In this document: positions 1 through 9,523 of the stretch, one piece after another
Layout of the letters: the number at the start of each line of letters is the position of its first letter
Numbering within the stretch: the first letter of the stretch is position 1
Origin: Gammaproteobacteria bacterium
GTDB lineage: Bacteria > Pseudomonadota > Gammaproteobacteria > Enterobacterales > Kangiellaceae
Assembly (NCBI GenBank): GCA_013373375.1
Contig: JABXHY010000025.1
Coordinates: 1 to 64,000, forward strand
Direction of reading: 5' to 3'
Length of the DNA: 64,000 bases
Notes under the pieces: generated by a model
What the model was told of the DNA's origin: nothing
Databases searched by the model: none
The model's input: the letters and a program-made list of their open reading frames with translations, nothing else
Program-made: the position numbers and the translations under genes

Positions 1-2488
1 AAGCCGTTGCGGGTGTCGGATTTTGTCGATCATAAACCGTTGTAAATTGGTAACTTGATGCAGCTGTAGAACTACCACCGGAAACAAGTTCAGTAATATT
101 CTGGTTCGTGTAAGACACATCCAGCTTTAAACCGTTATCCCATTTTTTAAATGCAGATAAAGTCGTTACTAAACTTTGTCCGCCTTTACCATTGGTCAAC
201 ATAATATCGAAATGGTCAGGATTGTTGGTAACCGGATCGTAAGGCGCATAAATTGGACGACCATCAGGCGTCGTTCCGACTTGACCTCGAGCTAAATCAA
301 CCCAGCGAACATCGCGGATAATGTTTTTAAAGATAACTTCTGCAGAGAGATCCCATTGATCACCCAACCATCCTAAATCCGAAGACCAGTCTGCACCTAA
401 GCTGTATTGCCAATGCGTTGGTATTTTAAAGTTAGGATCGATTGGCGTCGTATCACCATCACCAGCTTGCATTGCCGCTTGCACTGGACCCGGAATGGTA
501 TCCAAGCGTACATTGGTAAGGTAATCGTTCGGGTCTAGAGATCCTAACAATGGGCGAACAACGGTAACGCCATCATTTGAGAAAGCGTTCGAAATCCAAA
601 CATTCGGACGACCGCCACTAAAGATACCGGCACCACCTCGGATCACGACATCTTCAAATCCAGTGTATCGAAATGAGAAACGAGGCAACCATAAGTCACG
701 CCCATCTAAGCTTTCGTTATTTGCAAAGCCATATCGCTCAACAAAGTTAGGGTTATAACGTGGTCTATCTGGGCTGTGAATATGCTCGTAACGAAGACCA
801 AAATTCAATTCTAAGTCGAGGCTATAATCCCAAGTATTTTGAACGTATGCATTATCGTAAGTATATGAAAAGTCTGCAGCACCATCTGCCGGATTATTAG
901 TATCAGCATTTTGATAAGCGAATTCTGCAGCGACGCCATCATTAAAATCTTGATACGAATCAAACTCCCAAACACCTAAAGCATCTTGAATGAATATGTT
1001 GAACACATCCAATTCTTCATGCTGCCAACCGAAAGATAGCGTATGCTCTTCAAATAAATATTTACCATCTAAATTGAACGAGAAAGTGTCATTACTTAAG
1101 TTATTTGCATGTCGACTGCGATCGGGCCCGAATACATAGTTATAACCAAGCTCTTCGTCTCTGATCGTCACCGCGCCAATACCAAGACCACTAAGTGGGT
1201 CTTGTTTATTATCGGTGTCTTTATAGGTCAACTTCATTTCGGTTGAAAAGTTCGCCGACCAATCAGAGTACCAGTGTGCAGAGAAAGTCGTTAATTCATA
1301 ACCAAGCGTGTACCATGAAGAAGATAACTCTAACGTATCAGTATCAGAACTTCTTGGCCAACCCGCGGTCAACTCCCCATCAGAATTCTGATAGGTAAAA
1401 GAAGCACGATGAAATTCGTTAATGTCCCAGTCAAGCTTCATTAACATCTTCTTATCAACTTCGACAGGAGGAGTATTGAGACTTCCAATATTGAAACTAT
1501 AGTTTGCTGCAACGTAGTCTCTTAGTTCATCTAAACGATCATTTACGTTCTGAGGAATATCAAAAAAGGCTGGATTTTGGCTGCGCTCAAACTGCTCATA
1601 ATTGACGTAGTAAAAAAGTTTGTCTTGAATTGCAGGGCCACCAAAATTAAATCCCCAAGTTTTTTCATCAAGTGCATCTATGGAGCCTTCTTTCGGATCA
1701 CCTGTCCAACTTCCATCGGCTTTTTCAAAGAATGCACTACCTTTAAATGTATTGGTCCCTGACTTAGTAACAATAGAAATTTTGCCGCCAGTAAAGCCAC
1801 CATCTTTCGCATCAAAGGGATTCGTTTGAACACTGATTTGCTCGACTGCATCAATTGAAACAGGTGAACGAAGTGTTGGGTAACCAGAAGAATTTAAACC
1901 GAAGTCGTCGTCTTGACGAACACCGTCAACAGAAATACTGTTAAAACGAGGGTTGTTTCCGGCAATGCTCATTCCAGAGCCATCGTCAAAACCAATGTTC
2001 ACTAACGGATTTCGGCGTAATATATCTTTTAAGTCTCGACCAAGTGAGGGCGAGTTAGCAATATCATCAGCACCGAAAGTACTTGAAGAACCGCTATTTG
2101 GATAACGAAAGTTTGCTGCACTGGCAGTAATGACCACTTTGTTTGAATCATCTATCGTTCGTAATTGCTCTCGAATCTGGAAAGGCTGGCCTAACTCTAA
2201 ATAAACATTAGTGAGTTCGGTATCTTGGTACTGCTCAGAATCAATCACGATGGTGTACGGGCCACCAACTCGCAAACCACTCACGACGAAGCTTCCAGCT
2301 TCGTTAGGTGAAATAGTTTTCATATCACCTGTTGGCTCATGTTTAATCATGATGGTTGTTTTAGCAGCACCTTCTCCTTGAGGATCCAGTATTACGCCAC
2401 GAATGGAAGTTGCGGTATCGCTCGCGAATATTGGCGAACTTAACCCGACCGCGCATGCTACAGCCGAAGCGATCAGTTGTTTTTTCAT
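1..2488 (-). CDS. Oar-like TonB-dependent receptor (C-terminus cut by window edge)
   Basis: Outer-membrane TonB-dependent transporter; the substrate is not evident. The protein starts with a signal peptide (MKKQLIASAVACAVGLSSPIFA). A carboxypeptidase-regulatory-like beta domain follows at about residues 28-110 (GVILDPQGEGAAKT, SGLRVGGPYTIVI). Next is a plug domain with the Oar-type features GRDLKDILRRNP, NSISVDGVRQDDDFG, and NPFDAKDGGFTGG followed by INIVTKSGTN-like text. The remainder is aromatic-rich strand sequence typical of the 22-strand barrel. The ATG at 2486-2488 has AAGG about 8 nt upstream. About 829 codons are present and the frame stays open to position 1, so the C-terminal strands are missing. 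Oar-like receptors have been linked to uptake or export of large substrates such as peptides, which would fit the secreted proteases nearby, but that link is inference. Confidence 0.9.
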   Translation of the reverse strand, partial: MKKQLIASAVACAVGLSSPIFASDTATSIRGVILDPQGEGAAKTTIMIKHEPTGDMKTISPNEAGSFVVSGLRVGGPYTIVIDSEQYQDTELTNVYLELGQPFQIREQLRTIDDSNKVVITASAANFRYPNSGSSSTFGADDIANSPSLGRDLKDILRRNPLVNIGFDDGSGMSIAGNNPRFNSISVDGVRQDDDFGLNSSGYPTLRSPVSIDAVEQISVQTNPFDAKDGGFTGGKISIVTKSGTNTFKGSAFFEKADGSWTGDPKEGSIDALDEKTWGFNFGGPAIQDKLFYYVNYEQFERSQNPAFFDIPQNVNDRLDELRDYVAANYSFNIGSLNTPPVEVDKKMLMKLDWDINEFHRASFTYQNSDGELTAGWPRSSDTDTLELSSSWYTLGYELTTFSAHWYSDWSANFSTEMKLTYKDTDNKQDPLSGLGIGAVTIRDEELGYNYVFGPDRSRHANNLSNDTFSFNLDGKYLFEEHTLSFGWQHEELDVFNIFIQDALGVWEFDSYQDFNDGVAAEFAYQNADTNNPADGAADFSYTYDNAYVQNTWDYSLDLELNFGLRYEHIHSPDRPRYNPNFVERYGFANNESLDGRDLWLPRFSFRYTGFEDVVIRGGAGIFSGGRPNVWISNAFSNDGVTVVRPLLGSLDPNDYLTNVRLDTIPGPVQAAMQAGDGDTTPIDPNFKIPTHWQYSLGADWSSDLGWLGDQWDLSAEVIFKNIIRDVRWVDLARGQVGTTPDGRPIYAPYDPVTNNPDHFDIMLTNGKGGQSLVTTLSAFKKWDNGLKLDVSYTNQNITELVSGGSSTAASSYQFTTVYDRQNPTPATA

Positions 2489-3076
2489 ATTGCTTACCTT
2501 GGTTGTATATGTCTTTTTGAGATTAAACTTTTCAATTTGGCAGGCAACAATAACGAGTTATTGCTACGAAATTGTGACAGTAGTGAAACTTATGGTGTAA
2601 AAAATACACACAACGTTTTTTGTTTATTTATTCGACAATGAGAAATAAGAGAATGGAGAAAGAGGGAGCTCCAAAGAATAACTTGCTTGAACATCTAGAT
2701 AATTTTCATTTAACTTGTCATCAAGTTGTAATAATAACACAATAACTTCGCTAAAAGTCTCAAAATTAGATATTAAATGTTCAGTATTTTTACCATTTTT
2801 TCAACTAGATTGACTAAATATTAATCAAATATAAAAAACAAGATTAGACAAACTTTTTATTCGTCTCTTTTACAAATCGATCATTAAAGCTTTTTAATTT
2901 TGGCTATTTGCTAGCGAGGATAATTGATTAAAAAACAGTCTGATGAAATGGGTTTTGGCATTGAAGCTCGAAAAAATCTGACGTTATTAATAACTACTCA
3001 TAATACGATTGTTTCAGGCACAATACGCGACATTGAAGGCATTAACATTTTGCAAATACAGTTTAAAGGAAATCAT
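2489..3076. other. 588-bp AT-rich divergent intergenic region
   Basis: Region between the TonB receptor (leftward) and the S1/P1 nuclease (rightward). It must hold both promoters. No convincing ORF, RNA or terminator was found. The one clear structure is a 7-bp inverted repeat CAATAAC-GA-GTTATTG at 2548-2563, which would lie in the 5' leader of the receptor mRNA. A longer reading frame runs into the nuclease from 2924 but has no signal-peptide logic and is not considered coding. Confidence 0.5.
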
Positions 3077-3844
3077 ATGAAGTTCATTTTGTCACTAGTC
3101 TCCCTATGCATAAGCACCACTTGTTTAAGTTGGGGGCAAACAGGTCACAGGGTAACCGGCGAAATTGCACAAAATTATTTATCGCCCGAGGCCAAAGCAG
3201 CGATCAAGTCAATTATCGGAAATGAAAGCCTTGCGGAAGCTTCAACTTACGCCGATGAGCAACGCTCAAATCCTGAGCACTTCTGGCAAGAGGTTGCTGG
3301 TTCATACCACTATGTAACAGTACCTGCTGGAAAAATGTACAATGATGTGAAAGCTCCGAAAAAAGGCGACTCAGTCACCGCACTAGAGCAATTCAAAGCA
3401 ACCCTTAAAAACACAAAGGCGAGTCAAGTCGAAAAGCAACTTGCTCTTAAATTTATTGTTCATATTATCGGCGACTTGCACCAACCATTACACGCCGGCA
3501 ATGGTCTTGATCGCGGTGGCAATGATGTAAAAGTTAACTTTTTCTGGGAAGACAGTAATCTTCATCGAGTATGGGATAGTGGATTAATTGATCGCCAAAA
3601 GCTTAGCTATAGCGAATGGTCAGCCTTTCTGAATCGCACGATAACGGATTCAGATCTAAAGGCATGGTCATCAACAAATCCAGTGAATTGGATTACCGAA
3701 AGTGCTGAAATAAGAGATTCGATTTATCCAAAAGATGAAAAATTGAGCTGGGATTATAATTATGAGCACTTACCAACTATTAAGACTCGACTAAAACAAG
3801 CAGGAGTCCGAATCGCGTTCTTCTTTAACGAAGTATTCAAATAG
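3077..3844 (+). CDS. secreted S1/P1-type nuclease
   Basis: Zinc-dependent single-strand nuclease/phosphomonoesterase that would degrade RNA or DNA outside the cytoplasm. The start was set at ATG 3077 and not at the longer frame (2924): it has AAAGGA just upstream and opens a signal peptide, MKFILSLVSLCISTTCLS. Cleavage there leaves Trp19 as the mature N-terminus, which is the hallmark of this family because that Trp coordinates zinc. The other expected ligands are visible: GHR (His24), YADE, SYHYV, GDLHQPLHAG, GGNDV and LHRVWD. At 255 aa it matches short bacterial members. A 13-bp stem hairpin follows the gene. The next gene is a nucleoside transporter, so the pair could work as nucleic-acid scavenging. 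Confidence 0.93.
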   Translation: MKFILSLVSLCISTTCLSWGQTGHRVTGEIAQNYLSPEAKAAIKSIIGNESLAEASTYADEQRSNPEHFWQEVAGSYHYVTVPAGKMYNDVKAPKKGDSVTALEQFKATLKNTKASQVEKQLALKFIVHIIGDLHQPLHAGNGLDRGGNDVKVNFFWEDSNLHRVWDSGLIDRQKLSYSEWSAFLNRTITDSDLKAWSSTNPVNWITESAEIRDSIYPKDEKLSWDYNYEHLPTIKTRLKQAGVRIAFFFNEVFK

Positions 3845-3871
3845 TATTGATTGTTTTTTAGAAAGCTGAGC

Positions 3872-3904
3872 TCAATAAAGTGGCTTTCCCCGCCACTTTA
3901 TTGA
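3872..3904 (+). terminator. hairpin after the nuclease gene
   Basis: Perfect 13-bp stem TCAATAAAGTGGC / GCCACTTTATTGA with a 7-nt loop, 28 bp past the nuclease stop. It has no T-run, so intrinsic termination is only likely. Confidence 0.5.
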
Positions 3905-4035
3905 ATGTTGACATCGGTCGTAGCCAACCTCTCTCCCGTAACTGTGCATATTCAACTCGGTATTCCCCCACCTTTCTGTTATCATTCGCCGCTTTCTTGC
4001 TCAGCACCGCACTGATCGGCAGTTTAGGTTAATTA

Positions 4036-5268
4036 ATGGAACAAGTATTTCGAGGCTTTTTGGCAATAGCATTTGTGCTTGGTGTCGCCTTTCTCTTTTC
4101 GACTAATAAAAAAAATATTAATTGGCGTACCGTGCTACTGGCACTGCTGGTCCAAATTCTCCTTGGTGCTTTTGTTTTGTACCTCGACTTTGGCAAAGCC
4201 GTTCTTTTAGGCATCACCACAGGCGTGAATCAATTATTAAGTCACGCAACCGACGGCATTAACTTTATGTTCGGAGGTCTCGCAAACAAAGATTCTTATG
4301 GATTTGTGTTTGCTTTCCATGTTCTTCCAGTGATTGTATTTTTCTCAGCTTTTATCGCCGTACTTTATCACCTTGGTATAATGGGTTGGGTTATTCGATT
4401 AATTGGTGGAGGACTCCAAAAGCTACTCAAAACCAGCAAGCCAGAGTCACTGTGCGCAACGGCTAATATTTTTGTTGGTCAGTCAGAAGCGCCTTTAGTG
4501 GTTCGTCCTTTTTTAAATTCAATGACTCGCTCTGAACTGTTTGCCGTAATGGTAGGAGGCTTGTCGTCGATCGCTGGTTCAACAATGGCAGGATATGCAG
4601 GTATAGGTGTGGAACTTAAATATCTTATTGCTGCGAGCTTTATGGCTGCACCTGCTGGTTTGTTAATGGCGAAAATCATTCTTCCTGAAACAAGCCTTTC
4701 AAATGACGAGCTTACAGAAATTCCCGAACCAGAAAGAAAAACCGTTAATGCTATCGATGCAGCCGCAGAGGGAGCCTTAAATGGCGTAATGCTCGCAATA
4801 AATGTTGGCGCAATGCTTGTTGCCTTCATTGCAATAATTGGCGTAGCGAATAGCTTGCTTGGTGGTATAGGTAGCATCTTTGGTTTTGAAGGCGTTACAT
4901 TGCAATCGCTATTAGGTTATGTGTTTAGTCCTGTTGCTTGGGCTCTTGGCGTTTCGTGGGATGAAGCTCGACTAGCAGGAAGTTTTCTTGGCCAAAAAAT
5001 AATTGCTAATGAATTCGTTGCCTATTTAGACTATGTGAAATATCAAACTGAATTGTCTGAACACACTAACGTAATTGTCACATTTGCTTTGTGTGGATTT
5101 GCTAACCTATCGTCCATTGCCATTTTATTGGGTGGCCTAGGAACACTGGCACCTAAACGTCGACCTGATATTGTGCAACTAGGTGTTAAAGCTTTAATTG
5201 CCGCAACTCTTGCGAATTTAATGAGCGCGGCAATTGCAGGATTGTTCACAGCACTGGCGAATGTTTAA
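4036..5268 (+). CDS. NupC-type concentrative nucleoside transporter (CNT)
   Basis: Inner-membrane cation-coupled nucleoside importer. The 410-aa length matches bacterial CNT proteins. Visible features are an N-terminal pair of membrane helices (FLAIAFVLGVAFLF, VLLALLVQILLGAFVLYL), the gate region, the family signature GQSEAPLVVRPFL near residue 150, and the conserved GGLSSIAGSTMAGYAG shortly after it. Further hydrophobic helices run to the C-terminus. The exact nucleoside range cannot be read from the sequence. It sits 191 bp behind the S1/P1 nuclease on the same strand. Its TAA (5266-5268) overlaps the stop of the convergent oxygenase gene. Confidence 0.93.
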   Translation: MEQVFRGFLAIAFVLGVAFLFSTNKKNINWRTVLLALLVQILLGAFVLYLDFGKAVLLGITTGVNQLLSHATDGINFMFGGLANKDSYGFVFAFHVLPVIVFFSAFIAVLYHLGIMGWVIRLIGGGLQKLLKTSKPESLCATANIFVGQSEAPLVVRPFLNSMTRSELFAVMVGGLSSIAGSTMAGYAGIGVELKYLIAASFMAAPAGLLMAKIILPETSLSNDELTEIPEPERKTVNAIDAAAEGALNGVMLAINVGAMLVAFIAIIGVANSLLGGIGSIFGFEGVTLQSLLGYVFSPVAWALGVSWDEARLAGSFLGQKIIANEFVAYLDYVKYQTELSEHTNVIVTFALCGFANLSSIAILLGGLGTLAPKRRPDIVQLGVKALIAATLANLMSAAIAGLFTALANV

Positions 5269-6101
5269 CTTTTAATGCCTAACTCGCGCAATCTCTCTTC
5301 AAGGTAACTGTGTGCGGTGTAGCGTTCGGATAAAACAACGTCCGGACGCGGATGAAGGAATAGAGGCAATGATATACGAGATCGGTTCTCCGTCTTCACT
5401 TTTGGATTAATGACTCGATGCGAAGTTGAAGGGAAGTAACCTTTCGTCACTTCCTGTAGCATATCCCCAATATTTATAATCAGATTGCCAAAATTACACG
5501 GCACATCCATCCACTGACCATCATTGAGCTTTACTTGCAAACCAGGTTCACTTGCAGCTGGAAGTACGGTTAAAAAATTAATATCTTCATGTGCAGCAGC
5601 TCTAACTGAACCAGGTTTTTCATCTCCACTTAATGGAGGATAGTGTAAGACTCTTAGCAAAGTTTGTTCAGAGTCACGAATCATTTCTGGAAGTGGCTGC
5701 GTGTAATTTCTTTTCACTTCTTCCGGAGAATAATGCTCGATCCAGCTAAGCAGCTCTGATGCAAACTTTGAAGTTTCAGCATAATACTGTCGGATTTCTT
5801 GTTCTAAGTGCTCGGGAACTCGCCCACTAGGATACACATGATAAAACTCTTTCAAATCTTTTATGGTGTTTCCTTTTGCTGTTTCTGAAATTGAAGTTGG
5901 GTAATAACCATCTTGTGCTTGCTCATCGAACAAGTAATCTTCTTTTTCGTCTGAATTAAAAAATGCTAACCAATTTTGATAGATCGATTCGAGCCATGAC
6001 TTCTGAATTGGGTGGTTTGATAATACACCAAAGCCTGTTGTTCTTAATGACTCTACGAAGTCACTCGCGGCCGTTGGTGATAAATAGTCTACAACTTTCA
6101 T
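5265..6101 (-). CDS. 2OG-Fe(II) oxygenase, isopenicillin-N-synthase family
   Basis: Non-haem iron, 2-oxoglutarate-type dioxygenase of unknown substrate; 278 aa. The DIOX_N-like part is at about residues 5-110 (TTGFGVLSNHPI, EFYHVYPSGR). The jelly-roll catalytic domain follows, with the iron triad His171-x-Asp173 (AAAHEDINFLT) and His228 (STSHRV), and the 2OG-binding Arg242-x-Ser244 (NRSRISL). All key residues are present, so it is probably active. Cytosolic, with no signal peptide. It is transcribed toward the nucleoside transporter and the two stop codons interleave (5265-5268). The following 254 bp up to the propeller gene show no convincing feature. Confidence 0.9.
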   Translation of the reverse strand: MKVVDYLSPTAASDFVESLRTTGFGVLSNHPIQKSWLESIYQNWLAFFNSDEKEDYLFDEQAQDGYYPTSISETAKGNTIKDLKEFYHVYPSGRVPEHLEQEIRQYYAETSKFASELLSWIEHYSPEEVKRNYTQPLPEMIRDSEQTLLRVLHYPPLSGDEKPGSVRAAAHEDINFLTVLPAASEPGLQVKLNDGQWMDVPCNFGNLIINIGDMLQEVTKGYFPSTSHRVINPKVKTENRSRISLPLFLHPRPDVVLSERYTAHSYLEERLRELGIKS

Positions 6102-6355
6102 AATTTCCGACTGAGTAATTAAATATTACTTTAATTTTAACGGAAAATAATACCTTTCGATATGGCAATTTCTACCAAGGTGCTAGTAACTTTCGAAGTC
6201 TGAATCATTAATCTGAGTGATTTATAACCACGGCTTTTGAGTTTTTACATTTAATAATATTTTGCAAAAGGACAAATTCAGTGAAAGACGATTCGTATTA
6301 TCGAAAAGCCAATCGCCGCTATACATCCTTTAATAGCTGATAAGTCATGGAATGC

Positions 6356-9300
6356 TTACGACGAGCTAATTTTAAACAACTCAGATAACTTAGTCAGGTC
6401 AACATGTCTGACAATTTCAGCGACATCTCTCATATCCAGTGTTTGGTAGACATCTTCTATGCCTAATACGGATGCACTTGAATCATTATCCAAATGACTA
6501 TCAATAAACTCCAACAATATCATTAACAGCTGTGGATCTTCGATTGAGTTTGTAAGGGTTGAAAAGGGTTTTACATACGATGCTTTTTCGATAACCAAAC
6601 CGTTGTTGTGAATTAATTGTTTAAATATTTGACCATAATCCAAAGTATTCTTTGCAGAGTTTTTATGATTAAAAGCCGCAACAATTTTTCTTGATTTCCA
6701 TTTGGCTACGCTAAGAAGCTGATAATCATCACCGACATCACTAATTGCTCGCACTGCATTTACTTCTGCTTGTTCTCTAGTTGTAAAAATAGCAAAACAA
6801 AAATTTGTATCTACGGATTCCTCATACCCGATTAGCTTGAAGAGTAATTCAAGCTGCTCCATTAAATATTTTTCGTTCGGCAATAGAGTATCCAGATCGA
6901 CTAGCGATACATCTCGTAATCGAGAGTATTGCTCAGCAATTAAATCATTGTGATCCTGCATTAGCTCAATTTTTTCTTCTACTGCACTTTCTACTTGCGT
7001 TTGAAACATATCATTTTGTGCCAGCCGCCTCGCTTGAATTCTAATCAGCAAAATCAACAAGAAGCAGAAAAACAAAGAATAAATTGAGTATGCCCACCAG
7101 GTTGACCAAGGAGCGGCTTCAACTCGGATTCTTAAATTAATTGACTCATCACTCCAAACACCATCATCGTTACTTCCCTTAACTTTTAACGTATATTCGC
7201 CAGCTGGGAGATTAGTAAATGTAGCGCGACTCCTATTTTTAAGCTGAATCCAATCATCATCCAAACCTTCTAACTTATACATATACTGATTCTTTTTTGG
7301 ATTCGCATAATCAAGTGCCGCAAATTCAAAAGCGACCAGATAATCTTTATGATTTAGTTCCAAACTCGTTAGTTTATGGACAGCACTTTTAAAGCTTGCT
7401 CGCTCATTTCCAATTAAAATACTGGTCAGGATAACTTCTGGTTTATGACTGTTTTGTTTGACTTCTGAAGGATAAAAAGCTGTAACACCGTTCAAGCCTC
7501 CAAAATATAATCGACCATCCTTTGCTCTTAATATTGCGCCTTGATTAAATTCGTTTTCATGTATTTCACCAGAAATATTAAAATGTTCAATATCTTTCAA
7601 GTCAGGAGAGATTCGAGATAGTCCTTTCACCGTACTCAGCCAAATGTTTCCGAGCTCATCTTCAACGACTCCATTGATAGTGCTACTAGTGAGTCCGTTT
7701 TCTGTGGTTAACCTAGTAAATTTTGCATCAAGATTTCTACGAACCATCGGTTCGTATATATTTAAGCCGTCACCTTGAGTACCGATCCACAACCTGCCCT
7801 GAGAGTCTAAAGTTAAAGATGTAATAATATTTCCAGAAATACTCGAACTGTCTTCTTTATCGTGCTTGAAATTGGTTACTTGCTCAGTGTTTTTGTCAAA
7901 ACGATAAAGCCCATCGCCGTCAGTGCCCACCCATATATAACCTTCTTCATCTTCAAGAATGCAGTATATGCTTTGGGTAAAGTCATATTTTCTGAATGAT
8001 TTATCTTCTGAAAAATACCGGTTTAAGCCACCTCTGAAAGTTGATACCCATAAGTTTCCATTGTAATCACGGAGTATATTGGTAACGCCATTGGCAGAAA
8101 TACTTTTGCTATCGTCAGGCTGATGCGTGAACTGCTCAAGTTTTTTTAATTGTTTTGAATAAAATTCGAGCCCTTGAGTAATCGAGCCGGACCAAACCGA
8201 TCCATTTTTATCAACATGCAAGGTCATCACACGTTTTGGTAACTGTTGTTTCGAATCGGATACTGGAAAAATAGCATCTGAGTTGGGATTGAGTAGGTCA
8301 ATACCAGTACCAAAAGTTCCAATTAATATCTGGTTATCAATCGTCTCTCCTAAGGAATAAACTGTATTATTACTTAAGCTTGATGGGTCTTCGGGAATAT
8401 TACGATAATGTTGAAACGTTTCAATCGTCGGGTCCCAAATATTTAAACCAGATAAAGTTCCAAACCACAAAACCCCACCTTTGTCTTTCATGGCAGAGAG
8501 TACACGGTTATGACTTAAGGAGAGCTTTTGTGATGGCTTGCTTGATATCCTTGAAAAAATATTAGAGTTTTCTTGATAAACATTAATACCACCATCAGTG
8601 GCAATCCATAATCTTTTCTGTTGGTCTTCTATAATTTCGTAGACTCTGTTACTCGAAATAGAGTTTTTGTCGTTCGCGTCAAAAGTAAATAAATCAAAAC
8701 GTTTTTCAATTTCAGAATATCGAGCAAGGCCGCCACCTCGTGTCCCAATCCAAATTCGTCCACTACTGTCTTCGAACACAGTTCTTATTTGGTTATGTTT
8801 TAACTGACCAGGTTCTGAACTCGAACTGTAATGAATAACTTCTCCAGTTTTATTTTGTAAGAAAAGCCCTTTACCATTAGTACCAAACCAAAAGCGATCT
8901 CTGCTGTCCTGAAAAATCACTCGAATATCGCTTTCATCAAGTTGACTATTGATTGAAAACGAATTAGCCGAAATATTATTGTTTTCAGTATTTTCAATTA
9001 AGAAAATACCGTTACCATCTGAGCCGAGCCAAAGACGATCATCGCGATCACGATAAATTTCATTAAACCTCGAAATTTCAACACCCTCTTTAACAACTTT
9101 TACAGTAGAGAAACTTTCCGAAGAGGGATTAAAAATACTAAGTCCATCGTGAGTAGCAATTAAAATTTGTCCAGAAGCATCTTCGGTGATTGCTCTGATT
9201 ACATCACTTGAGATTGAAAGGGGATCTGACGCTCTGTGTCGGAATATTTTAATTTCATTGCCATCGTATCGATTCAAGCCTTCTTGAGTACCGATCCAGA

Positions 9301-9463
9301 CAAAACCAACACTGTCTTGAAAAAGTATTTGAATTGTTTTCTGAGACAATCCGTCCGAAGTGCTCATTTGACGGAACTGAGTATTCTCCAAGCCCTTGGA
9401 AAATACAGCTACTGAAAATAGACAACACAAAATACTACAAAGTAAACTTAAAGGATTATTCAC
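6356..9463 (-). CDS. periplasmic two-component-type propeller sensor with degenerate GGDEF-like C-terminus
   Basis: Large membrane sensor of 1035 aa. A signal peptide (residues 1-22) is followed by about a dozen reg_prop repeats with the pattern DSxGxxWIGTxxGLxxYD to about residue 640. A Y_Y_Y domain comes next (YMYKLEGLDDDW, TNLPAGEYTLKVKGSN), then one membrane helix at about 792-814 (YSLFFCFLLILLIRI) and a coiled segment. The cytoplasmic part has no His-kinase boxes. Instead residues 850-870 read SLVDLDTLLPNEKYLMEQL, which resembles the entry of a GGDEF domain (DPLTGLPNRR-like), but no GGDEF motif follows. I read it as a catalytically dead GGDEF-like output. The ligand is unknown; in related proteins the propeller often senses polymers. 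It lies 60 bp behind an S8 protease on the same strand, separated by a terminator. Confidence 0.85.
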   Translation of the reverse strand: MNNPLSLLCSILCCLFSVAVFSKGLENTQFRQMSTSDGLSQKTIQILFQDSVGFVWIGTQEGLNRYDGNEIKIFRHRASDPLSISSDVIRAITEDASGQILIATHDGLSIFNPSSESFSTVKVVKEGVEISRFNEIYRDRDDRLWLGSDGNGIFLIENTENNNISANSFSINSQLDESDIRVIFQDSRDRFWFGTNGKGLFLQNKTGEVIHYSSSSEPGQLKHNQIRTVFEDSSGRIWIGTRGGGLARYSEIEKRFDLFTFDANDKNSISSNRVYEIIEDQQKRLWIATDGGINVYQENSNIFSRISSKPSQKLSLSHNRVLSAMKDKGGVLWFGTLSGLNIWDPTIETFQHYRNIPEDPSSLSNNTVYSLGETIDNQILIGTFGTGIDLLNPNSDAIFPVSDSKQQLPKRVMTLHVDKNGSVWSGSITQGLEFYSKQLKKLEQFTHQPDDSKSISANGVTNILRDYNGNLWVSTFRGGLNRYFSEDKSFRKYDFTQSIYCILEDEEGYIWVGTDGDGLYRFDKNTEQVTNFKHDKEDSSSISGNIITSLTLDSQGRLWIGTQGDGLNIYEPMVRRNLDAKFTRLTTENGLTSSTINGVVEDELGNIWLSTVKGLSRISPDLKDIEHFNISGEIHENEFNQGAILRAKDGRLYFGGLNGVTAFYPSEVKQNSHKPEVILTSILIGNERASFKSAVHKLTSLELNHKDYLVAFEFAALDYANPKKNQYMYKLEGLDDDWIQLKNRSRATFTNLPAGEYTLKVKGSNDDGVWSDESINLRIRVEAAPWSTWWAYSIYSLFFCFLLILLIRIQARRLAQNDMFQTQVESAVEEKIELMQDHNDLIAEQYSRLRDVSLVDLDTLLPNEKYLMEQLELLFKLIGYEESVDTNFCFAIFTTREQAEVNAVRAISDVGDDYQLLSVAKWKSRKIVAAFNHKNSAKNTLDYGQIFKQLIHNNGLVIEKASYVKPFSTLTNSIEDPQLLMILLEFIDSHLDNDSSASVLGIEDVYQTLDMRDVAEIVRHVDLTKLSELFKISSS

Positions 9464-9480
9464 TGGACGTTATCCTACAA

Positions 9481-9504
9481 AAAAGCCGTGTAACCACGGC
9501 TTTT
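9481..9504 (-). terminator. intrinsic terminator of the leftward S8 protease
   Basis: 10-bp stem AAAAGCCGTG / CACGGCTTTT with loop TAAC. Read leftward it ends in TTTTTTGT, 20 bp past the protease stop and 18 bp before the propeller gene start. It should separate the two genes transcriptionally. Confidence 0.8.
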
Positions 9505-9523
9505 ATCTCATTTGCTGGAAACT

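Noticed and set aside
2924-3076. N-terminal extension of the nuclease frame
   Set aside because: It would put 51 residues before a clear signal peptide and lacks a ribosome site; the internal ATG 3077 has both.
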